64,000 nt of DNA, from contig WIXG01000059.1 of the NCBI GenBank assembly GCA_009869945.1, positions 186,001-250,000 on the forward strand, given 5' to 3'. The notes under the pieces are model-generated. The model was given only the letters and a program-made list of their open reading frames with translations, did no database searches and had not been told where the DNA came from. Position numbers and translations under genes: made by a program. Each line of letters starts with the position of its first letter. The stretch's first letter is position 1. Source of the stretch: Mesaphorura yosii. Taxonomy: Eukaryota > Arthropoda > Collembola > Poduromorpha > Tullbergiidae. Positions 25,001 through 37,000 of this stretch are shown piece by piece.

Positions 25001-28000
25001 AATTAAGAACGGGCAGGAGACGACGTGGACTTGGAAGACCGTCTACAGCAATCAGATATCAAAATCCCGCAAAGATCTTCGCCTTGAGTGGCTTCTGCAG
25101 GCTCCGAAGCGTGGGCTTGATTACAACTTCGTTTTGTCGCATGACGGAGCTGAAAATGGCTTCACAAGCAAATGCATCGCACGACTGAACGCTCAGAATG
25201 AATTTAATGCTCAAGCCCAGTATCTGGAAGGCAACTCGAGGCAACTCAATCGCAAGTTGACGGCTGCTGTGAAACTTAATGACTGGGTCGATTACTCGGT
25301 GAAGGGGACTGTTGACGAGGTGAAATTGAATGAGTACGATGGAGAGCTTACGGTGAACTATGGCAAGAGCGTGATGAAAGCAACCGGCAGCTACAAGGAC
25401 CACTCTTCCAACACGCGATTGGACCATGCGGTAGACTTCCGTGTTCAGGGCCCATACACGTGGCCAGCAGTGACCGGATCCGCTTTGCTCATTGCAAGTG
25501 AAAAACTGGCTCAACTTGGTGGGAACTTGAATGTTGGAACCGGCGAATATACCGGGTCCGAGTCCGACTTCCCGCTCCAAGCGTACATGGGCAAGTGGAG
25601 TGGAAGCCTGTCTTACAACGCTCCGAAGAAGAACTCGAGGAAGGTCGAAGCCAAGTTGTCGCTGAACGACAAGAAATACCACGGCTCACTCAACCTGAGG
25701 CGCACAAGAAATGGCGATCGCACTCTTGTAATGGATTTGAACTACGGTCGGAGGTTCTTCGTGGAGAGCAAAATGTCTGGCGTCTGGCCTGCACCAATTA
25801 CCACGTACGTTTCCATCTTCCCAAACAAGAACAAGACACCGGATTACAAACTATCATGCCAAAGTACATTGGACGCGAAATCCGTCAACGTGCGCGTGGA
25901 CTACTTTGGGGATTTGGCAGAGTTTGCTGGCAGCTACGAACGAGGAAGGGGACAAGTCGAGGTTCAGTGGGCCAGAAGCAGACAGTTTCTGCTATCCCTT
26001 GACATGTCACAGCTTAGCTGGAGAGAGGCAATCTTCATGATCAATGTCGAAGCCCCAGGGATCCTTGACAACTTCGGCGTTTCACTTCAGCACAGTCTCT
26101 CCAGCCACCACTTGAGCACTCAGATCGGAGGAAATTTGAATGATGACAAGAGCATGATTTCCATTAACGGAGCTCTTGACGCCCCGGAGTCACAGCTGTC
26201 GATCATTGTCGACATCTCACAATGGCGTAAGCTGCAAACACAACTGAGAATGCTGAAAACTCAAAATCAGCTTGTGCTCGACTTCAACAGCCAACTGGGC
26301 GACGAAACTTCGCGGCTCAGATTGGAGCACACAAGAACACACCAGGGAGTCACGTGCAAGTTCCAATTTGACGGGTGCGCCTTCGTGCCGAAGATGCTCG
26401 TGAGTTTCTCGAACCAAATGAGTCCAAATCAATTCACGGACCTCGACTTCGTGTGGGTTTCGCTGGATGATGGAACTGAAAAGAAAGTTAATGTGAGGCT
26501 GGAAGGCGAGGAGAAGCCTTGGAACTATAATCTGCACGTGAACACACCGTGGAGTCCGTTGGACAAAATGGAAATTGGAATAAGAACAGAATTCGAAACT
26601 AAATCCGCCGTAGACTTGTCGGTTGTGGGTGGTCATAGCTTGTTCCCTCTGGAACTCAAGCTGGAGTCTCGGGGCAGCCTTTGGGACTCTGACAACATGG
26701 CAAAGTTCTCATGGACTGAGAACGGAAAGAAGCAATCCATAAAGCTCGTTGCAGAAAAAAAAATGGAGTCTTGGAGCCATGCTCACGTAAAATCATCGCT
26801 GGAGTTTTTCGACCACAAGTACAAGATTGATTTGTCAAGCAAGAAGAAGAACCACGTTCATGAACTTGAAGCTTCGATGTCCTACGACGAGCTCGCGGCC
26901 AAAGCTGGATTTGCATGGCGGTACGAGAAAAGGGGCAATCTCTTCCAGATCGCGGCCTGGACCGAGTATCCTCAACAGCCCAGGATATCTTTTGATTACC
27001 GCCACCTGAACGACGAGAACTACTTCATTCTCAATGGTCACATTCAAGAAGCTGACACGACTCTGGGGAAAATCATCACTGAATTCCACTACACCGGCCT
27101 CGAGCATTGGGAAGTCACGGCCAAGCTGAACTCCGTTCTGAACCTGGTCCCGACCATCTCCTTCACGAGCAAACACTCCATCGAAGACTTTAACGAGATT
27201 CGGCACTCAACTGAGTTCACGCTAACAGAAACTAGTTCGAAGCTTTGGGGCGGTTTGGAAGATACGACGGTGTTACTGGAATTTAATCTGAAGAACGGCA
27301 AAGACCTGAGTGGTTGGGTGAAGGTGAACGAAAAGGAGATCAAACTGGTTGGGCGGTTGGAAAATGACTTCGAGGATGAGGAAGAGCGCCAGGCACAAAA
27401 GGTGGACTTGGAAATCTCATCGCAGTTGTTTGAACCGATACACGCGACGGCCGAGTACAAAGTCGACAGTGAAACTTTGGTGATTGGGTTCAGCGGATCA
27501 AAGAACGGAACCACATTCATCGGGTTTAATTTGAGCAGCAAACACGATTATCAAGAGCACTCTATGCAAGGTCACTTGAGCATTCAGGGCCTGTTCGGAC
27601 ATCAGATTGAGGGTGAGACGAGTATTGACATGGCCAAGAACTCCATCAAGATCGCACTCGCAGAAACAAAGCAGCAGGCATTAGGCTTTGCGTTCGCCAG
27701 TAAGGTAAGTCGGGAGGATTGTACGAAATTTCACTGTCTTCATCTCTTGGCTGTAGCGAAGGTGCATCTCTTTAACTTTGTTTTCTCACTTACAGGTGCA
27801 GGCAGATGCAGGTCACATGAATATGGCCTTGAATTCAAAATTGTTTGATGCATTGAACATCGACATCAACACCAAATATAAAATCGAAAATGGAAGACTC
27901 CAGTTCGACGCCAACTACAAGGATGCTTCAAAGACCATCGCATCGGTTAGTTCCATCTGCGTTTGGAAACCTAGCTTGAAGAAGTTCCAGTTGATCTTAC

Positions 28001-31000
28001 AGAAGGCCGACAAGACGGAAATCAACGCTGAGCTCAATGGACTAAAGTTCATCAGCTTCTTGTCGCATGATGAGAAACGCATCGTCTCATTTGAAGGGAT
28101 GTATTCTTCAGAGCAGAGTGAAGCTTCTTCAATGGTAAACCACTTTGTCCAACTCGTGTTCACTAATCGTGACCAACAGCCTTACAAGGCGGTCGGAATT
28201 CTTGGACTTGGCACGAATCGCGTGTCATTGAATCTGCAAACGCCTTTCGATGGCTGGAACGATTGGACATTCGATGTACAACGGTCGCACTACCCTGAGA
28301 AATTGACGCGAGCAGTGCAAGTATTCCTTGTCAATAACAAGCTCGAATCACAGAAGTATCAGATGAATGCAGAATTTGGAAATCACTTGCTCGAAATTCG
28401 ACTCCGGACTCCAGTTGAAGGCTTCACCAACATGGAGGCCAAATTGGCATGGGTTGCCGATGAAAATATGCGAATTGGCTTTGATGGAGTGTGGGAATCA
28501 AACAAAATTGCATTTATGACCAAAATGACAAACACCAGTGCAGAGTTGAAGCTGGAAACTCCGTTCGAAATGGCACAGAACATCCACGCGTCTTCCGAGT
28601 GGAGTCTGCAGACGCCAGTTAGGACCTCGGAAGCACGTGTTCGGTGGAATCGGGAAACGCACCAGGTTTCTGCAGAGTGGCAGGTGGAGATCACGCAAGG
28701 GCACGGGAATCTCGCTGTTAAGACGCCAATTCTTGGACAATACAAAGCCAGGATGAACTACAACCTTGTGAATAGTGCCCAGTTAGAAGCTGCGTTCGAG
28801 AATGGGCATGGCAAACCATATGTTTTTAGTGCCAACCTGGACCTGAGCAAGTCCAGCGAGGTGGAACTTATCATTGCAACCCCGTTCAGCGGGTACAAAA
28901 CCATCACATTTAAATTGGAGTACTCGGCTTCGGACGACGCGCAGAATTATTCAGCTGCTTTCCATTGGAGTCTTGATGGACTCGTCCAGTCTGTGTCTGC
29001 TGAGCTCAGTCTTAAAGTGCCGGGCAAGGTAGAAGTCATTGTGAAGAGTCCCATCCACAACTGGAGCGAAATGACAGTGACGCTGTTCCACAAGCTGGAG
29101 AAGAGTAGAAAGGTAGTTGAAATTCACTTGGAGAAGGAAGGCACGAAATACTTTGAAATCAAAAACGAACTGAATTATGGAGGCGACTTGTCTGACTTCA
29201 AGAAGAACGCAAAGTTGTTCCTTGGCATCTCCGTACAGACTATATTGCTGCCTGGGTACGAGCACCTCGACTTGGCGACCGAGTACAAGCGAACGGCGAG
29301 ATCCAACCAGCAACAACTTTCTGTGCTGGCAAAACGAAACGACATTGCACTTCTCAAGGGCACCCTAAACTTTCAACTTAACAACGCAAATGACGCCATT
29401 TCTATGGACTTGAATGGCGAGATTTCTGCACCCGCGTTCGACCTGCCCGAGACCACCATGAACGGCACCTTCACCTCTGACAACTCAAAGAACGAGAAGA
29501 CGCTGCAGCTGTCAATGAGACAGAACGGAGTCGAGCAACTTGTGAAGGCCTCGCATCAGTGGACCTCGTCTAACTACAAACTGGAGCTCGTGACTCCCTT
29601 GAAGGCCTTGAAGAATCTGCAAGTGTTCTTACACTACGAAAGCGACGGTCGAATCGGAGGCGTGCTCGAGTTAAACAAAAAACGCATTGACATGGACGGA
29701 CAACTGCTGTGGAATGGATTCAAAAACTTCAAGCTGACGTACGAAATTAAAACTCCCTTTAACAACTTCAAATTAATTCACGCACAAGTCAGTTCAAAAA
29801 TCCACGCCGACGACCTCTTGATCGACTACATCGTGCAGAACGACAACGTACGTTACATGGGCAAGATCGACGGCTCACGCGACGAACATTCTGGACAGCT
29901 GAAGGTGCAGCTGAGCAACCCGATCCGAAAACTGGAGCAGGTGCTCGCCGCGTTCCACTACAACTCCTCCGGAACGTTTTTGAGAGTGGAAAGGAACACA
30001 AAAGAAGAAATTGTGGGTTTGCTTTCTTACAGTGGTGACATGCTCGAAGTGGGCATGAAGTCAAATTTGCCCAACTACCCAATTGACGGGCGGGCGGTGA
30101 TTGACTTTGGCAACAAGGCGGCCACACCGAACATTGATCTCAATATCAACGCGAAAATTATGGACATTCACAATCTTCAATTCCGCACGAAAATGAATGG
30201 GCTTGGAGAGGGAGAAGTCAGCGTGACCACCTCAATGTCAAAATGGAGCAAGGGTCACCTCAAGTGGCAACTCGACGGAGGCTTCTCCGGCGGTCATGCT
30301 AAATTGGAATGGGACTTACCGTCGCTTGGAAGCGAAAAGTCGGTGCGCACGGCGTGGAAATTTGAGAACTACAATGGGGTCCAGCTCGAGTTTTGGTTGA
30401 GCTCCCCGACTGAGTTCGAACACGAGAAAGGGTTCAGCCTCCAATACAGCCTGTCCTCCCAAGATCGGTTAAATGGCAAACTAGGTGGGACAATCACGTA
30501 CGTGCTTGACAAGAAGGAGCACCAGGTCACCATTTCAACGGCAATGAAAAAGTCGGAGAACACCAGCTCGATGGAATTTACTCTCCAGACGCCATTTGAC
30601 CTCTTGAAGCACTTCACGCTCACCAGCAGACTGGTTTCTAGTCCTGAGGTGGTGCTTGGCTTATCAGCGACTCATAACCAGGCGAAAGTATTCACAGCCA
30701 ATGTGGTCACGTTCATTTCCCCACTGACCAGTAAATTCAAACTGAGCATGAGTGCTCCGCTTATCAGCGAAGCATTCAATCTAAACGCTGGCTATGATTT
30801 GACGAAACCGGAAAAGACCCTCGAGATTGCGTTTTCCCAAAACAAGTACCAACTCAACGTCAAAGCCCAGGCAATTATACCCAACAGCCCGGATGAGATT
30901 GAGCTGAGAATGATGGTTGAGAGCAATGTTCCGACAGTCGAAATGTCGGCGTCCGGTAGTCTAAGAGCAGGTTACAAGGTTCATGCGGACGACACGCGAC

Positions 31001-34000
31001 AAATTATCGTGGCCATCAACTCTGAGCAGACTGGACTTTGGAAGATCACGGCAGGAATTCGACCTATAGCAGACAATTTCAATATCAAGTTGAAAATGGA
31101 CACACCCACCCCAGAAGTGATTCCGAGTGTGCAATCAGAGTTCAAGTTGACAGGATCCATTGGCAGAACTTTGGATGCGGAGCTGTTCGTTCAAGTGGGA
31201 ACACTTCAACTCACTCACGCCACACTCAGCTTTGGTCAGCAAATGGTTCGTGCCAACATCAAGTCCGGGATCTTTGGGCTCGAGGATCTCGGCTTCGATG
31301 GCACAGTGGAGTCTCAGAAGAGAGATACGGTCAACCACAAATTCCACTTCGGAGTTCGTTCTGGACGAGACAGCTGCCGATTCGAGGGCGACATTCAAAT
31401 TCCGACTGAGGGACACCTCGCGAAGGGCTCAATCAAGCTCACGAGCTCATGGGACGTGATCCCCAACGCATCGCTGGAAGTTGATATTGGCACAAACGGA
31501 ACTGTTGTGATTTCGGGCATTTGGGGATCACGCACAGTCAAAATCCGTGGCAACGTGCACAAGAACAACGGTTCCTGGAGGGCGATGACAGCAGACGTTT
31601 CGTTGACTATAAGCGCAGAGCAAATATTCGTGATTCAATCTAAACATTTCCTCGACGAGAAGGAGCGATCACTAAACCTGACCATTGGCGACAATTATAA
31701 ATTGGAGACTTACTACAACACCAGCCCAAGACTCAATACATTCTCGTCAGTTGTCCAGTGGGCACCCACAAGGCAGATCAACTTTGCTGCGGAAATGGGT
31801 CTGGGCCATTTCAACGTAAGTATTTGCTTTCGAGCATACCGCCGCCACCGCCTTATCTTTCTGCAAGTGCTTATTTCCATTATTATAATGTTATATGAAC
31901 ACTTAATTATTCTAGGCTTCCATCAAGACCCCGTGGACATCAGACATTCAAACACACGGAGAGTATCGTGTCACGTCAAGCGAATACTCTGGTCGAGGAA
32001 TCTGCATCATCGATGGTCAAGAGTCTCACGTCGAGGCTAATGTGCTCACGTCCCCTAACTCATTCAGTTCACATTTGGGAGTCGACATTCCATTGCTGAA
32101 CCAGAAGCTTGATATAAACATGAAGATTGTCCGGCCAGATGAACACTACATCGAAGCTGATCTCGACATGCGAATGAAGGACAGAAGGCTTGCTATGAAA
32201 GGATCACTGTCATCTAATACTCACAAGCACGCTGACAACGTTGACATGGACGAGAAACTCCTGAAAATCACTGCCTCGCTTCCATTCAAGAGCTATTCGG
32301 AAGTTAAGGGCGAATTTTCATTGAAGAAACCCGTCGATAGCATGAGCCGTGTCCAAGTTGAATCAACTCTCACGGTGGGAGCACAAACGGCGACTGGGCG
32401 ATTCCACTACCAGCTTCCATTGGATGGCAGCAAGTCGTTCTCGATTGGGCTGGCCGCCGACGCTCCGTTCATTTCGGCGGAGAAGTACGAGTGGCTGATT
32501 GATATCAGTGATGTGAATCCAATACACTTCAACGGAGACATCCAGTACAAAACAAGTCACATCTACCTGAGTTGGAGCCTAGAGAATGAATTCAGCGCCA
32601 AAATCTTCGCCAATATGCCAACTGTACTCCCAGACCTCAGCCCAATCAACTTTGAAGCCAAAGGCCTATTCGAAGACTCGAAGGAGGCACATTTAAGAAG
32701 CACACTCACATGGCAGACAAAATCAGTGACGCTGCAGGCTTCCTTGCTCAACGAGACCAATAGTTTGAGTGGACGCGTATACCTTCACGCTCCCTTCCTT
32801 TTACCAGAGTCCAGCGAAGTTACCGTGAGGCTCCAAAAACTTGAAGTTGCCGGAAGTCGACGTCACATCATCGAACTCACGGCTAACCACGGCAAGGAAG
32901 CGTTGTCCAGCATCGGAGAGTTTACTTTGGATCGCAACAACATGGTTTCTTTAAGTCTAAAACTGTCCGGCTATTACGGCGCTCACTTCATCCAATTCAG
33001 CACCGCGCAAAACAATCAAGGGCATGATTACGAGGTAGAACTCAACGCAGAATCTGTTACTCTTCTGAAGGGTAAGAAGATGAGTGTGATTGGAAAGGCA
33101 GGGTTGACCGACCACGGATTCAGTGGTATACTTGAGTGTCGCACAAGGCAGTCCACACACGTGGTTTCAACGAACGTCTACTGGAACCCACGTCTTGGCT
33201 TGCTCTCCGTGAAACTCGAGTCTCCATACGTTAAAGCCATTAACTTCGACGTCGAGTACTCGATTGATCCGAATACATCGGCATTGGACGTGAAGCTGAT
33301 CTCGAACATCATGAGCAAGAGTCATGTCCTGAAGTTTGGATACGATCTGGTGGATCTGGAGGCGTACTTGCTGGTGACCTCGCCAATTCTCAGTTCCCAA
33401 GTGTTCAACATACACCTTAGGGCCAAATTGAGGGAGCACGTCGATGTGCTTGCCGACTTCAACGTGTTTGGCCACGAGTGGAAGCTTGAAACCAAAGGAA
33501 TTTATGTGGCCAGCGAAGAATTAGACACGAAGCTGGAAATTAGAACCCCTTTTGAGTCGTTGCACCGTATTACGATCGCGGTCAAAATGAACCCGAAACA
33601 GATTCACTTTGAATTCTACACTCCGATTGAAGACCTTCCGAACTTTGTCATTAGCATTGCCAACATACCTTTGTTTGGGAAGGTTGACTTGATGGATTTC
33701 AACCCGCAAATCCTCATTGGACTTCCATGGGTTACGTACTCCGCCGCTGGTGAGTATATTAAATAACTTTATTCTTACGATTTATTGCAAGGTATTCGGC
33801 CCAGAATGACCGGATTGTGACGTATCATTGCGTCGGAAGTTTCCATTTGCAAGTTGCAACTCCAACTTAACGACAGCTTGGTCCTCTCGGTTTACTTGAA
33901 CGAGAGCTCGCAGATAAAAATGCTGCCAAGTGTAACATCTGATTTAGAATTCTTTCGCTAATTTGTAATTTAATTCTTGCAGGACTGATCTTGCCACCAA

Positions 34001-37000
34001 CAAAAGTCCAAGCAGGTGAGATGTCCTTCATGGTCGGCTATGGTGATCCACGAACAACCACTGCAATGAAGGAGTTCAAATTTGGTCTTCAAATATCACC
34101 AATTGAACAAATTAGCTACGAAATGGATGAACAAGTTCATATTACACTGACCGCGTCAACTCCGTACAAGCAGTTTAAAAGCTTTGAGTTTGGATTTGGT
34201 GGCAGAGTTAACTTGAAATCCTGGAGCGATGTCAGTTTGAACGTGGAGGTCAATGGACAAGAAGTCGCTTTTACATCGGAGGTCCAACGAGACGAAACCA
34301 CGAAACGATTTGTGTTAACACTGAAGACGCCTTTTGAGAATGTCGAACACACTTCGTTCTCAGTCAGACTTGAAAAGTACCAGGAAATTGGAACAGGAAG
34401 AAATTTACAGCTTGACATTGAACAAAGTTCGTTGATGAGTCCAATTCACACGGAGGTCGACTACCACTACCGCCTCGGCGAAAATCCCCTCAATTTGGAG
34501 GGCGAAGTGACGATCCACCTTCCAGACGCGAGACTGCCACAAATATTCTTGCGTGTGAGGAGTGGAGTACTCGAGACTGGCTACGACGGACTCCTTGAAG
34601 GTCACTGGGGCCAGTGGAAGCCTGTACTGCTCTTGAACGCAGGATTCAGCCCAGCACACTCATTTGGAACCTTTGAGGCCAAATTTGAGGACACGCCATA
34701 CCAAGTGCTCGGTCGCTTCGAGTTCAGACAACATGCTCACGAAATCTCGTTGAACGCAGAAACCCAACTCAGCAATCGCCAAGTGCTCGTGACAAATATT
34801 GAATTCGTACAAACAGTGGACATCGTCAAATGCAACCTCTTAGTCAAGTTGCCACCAATCGGAGGCTTCAACTCAATCGGTGCTCAGCTCCGTATTTCCC
34901 CATTGTCGAAGCCAGATTCGGTCACACTGGAGAAGCTGCTCCATGCTTTGGACGTCAGTCTGGGAGTCACGCTGAATCAGAAGAAAGTGTTCCAGTTTGA
35001 ACTAGTCAGTAAGAACAACCTACGGAGTCTCGAAATACACAATCCGATTCAGCCAATTTCATTCGTTGTCTCCTACCAAATACTGCGAAATCAGAAACTG
35101 CAAGTTATTAGCGAATTCTGCTGGAATCTTCACAAACCGGAGCAGAGCACAGTTGGCGCCAGATTTAACTACGCGAGGTATCCACACGGAGCAGACATTA
35201 TGCTGAAGTTGCAAGGAGGTGAGTTTGGCACGCTGGACATCTACACCTCGCATATCTGGTCCGCTGTCAAGTTCGAGCAAGCGCTGAACCTCGCGTGGGC
35301 TTCCATGAAGTTGCAGCAGAATACATCGTTTGGCTACTACGTGCTCTATGCTGATGAAGTAGTCACGAACCCCTCACATCGCCACACGAATAACCTCATT
35401 TTGCGCCTAAACATGCCCTGGCGCTCCATCCAAACAGAGCACTCGGTAGTAATTGCGAAGTCCGCTGGAAAAGTTTCGACAACCACCCACGCAGAACTCA
35501 AATGGGACGCTGCAATCGATCCGAGCAAACGCGTTGGGTACTTGTCTACCCACGACGTGGCGACCGTGAAGCGATCCACCACACAAAAGTACATCTTCAC
35601 AATCCTGCACTCCGGCCATCCTCAAAACAATATGGTGTTCGAGTCTGAGAAGACATTCAAGAGCAGCAAACTACACGAGACGGAATACATCTTCAAACCG
35701 AATTCAAACCCTCAAAATCAGTTGACAATTCGGCTGTCCAACGAGAATATCACGGACACGGGTCTTCAGGTGATGATCACGCATCCCTCCAGCAACGTGG
35801 ACATTAACTCGATTCTGAGTCTCTCGGACACGGCTTCGTTGTTCCACTTGGCGTATCTCGACATTCGTGGCGACCGGCATGTCATTCACATGGAAATGAG
35901 AAAAACGAACCATAACCGCACCTACGAAGTCAGTTTGGGGCCGAGTGTCAACGAACTGAACTCCCTCATGAAACTGGAGACTGACTACAAACAACAGGAC
36001 TCGGAGCACGTTGTGACTCTCAAGACCCCATTCCTGCAAATGGATTCACAAATTCGAACTGTTCTGCCTTATCTGAATGCGGTAATTCGTCATGGAACCG
36101 ACGAAGCATTGGCACTCTCCATTGGGTTCAACCATAAACGCAAAATCGTGCTGCAAATAGTGAGGAATGAATTCGGACAAAATATTCAGGACTTATTTTT
36201 TGTGTCAAAATTCAACAATTCGGATATGATTTCTACCGGAGTAAATTGGCGTCCCGAAATGTTCCACGAATTCGGCCAATTTGTTACTGTTTCACTTCCA
36301 CGGTTCGCATTCGACACAATCGATGGCGTAATTCCGGCCACTCTTGAAAGGATGAATGAAGAGGTTGAGGAGAGGCTCAAAGTAATTGACCCGGGCCTGG
36401 ACCGACTTTACGTCTCGCTGTCAAGATTCATTGGCAACGAGTTCCAATCCGCAATTATCGAACTTGGAGAGTGGTTAGAGTACGCGTATTCCAGCTATGA
36501 GGAGAATGCATTCTATGCCAAGGATTTTGTCGCCCTGACCAGAAATGCCCTGGAAGCAGTCTACAATTCATGGTAGGTGCAAGAATAATTCGCTGCATGG
36601 CGCAAAACTTACTAACGCAAATCAAATGTCATTTATCTAGCTCAAGAACACTTGAATTATTCCACGATGTGCCAATGAAAGCTGCCAAGTATGTTTCCGA
36701 CACGTACACCGACCTTCGGGCGCTGTCTCAGCAGTATACTGGCAATCTGGAATCCGTCGTCATGAACGCCTGGAAGTCCACCGAGAAGAAGGTTAGTGAC
36801 ATGTGGAACGCATGGATGACGAAGCTCAACGCGCTTCTGGCAAAGGGAAAAGGTGCTTACAATACGGTGATGGCTGCGGTAGAAGGAAATCTGGACTTCT
36901 TGGAGGAAAGAGTCTACGGAGTTGATCTGCTGCGCAAGTTGGCTTGTTTGTACGAAGATTACGCGTCTTGGCTGAAAGAACTGCCAATTCAGGGATATTT

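Noticed and set aside
25059-25682. 207-codon open frame antisense to the lipid transfer protein
   Set aside because: It lies wholly inside a confirmed coding exon in the opposite strand. The translation has no family resemblance and looks like a shadow of biased codon use.
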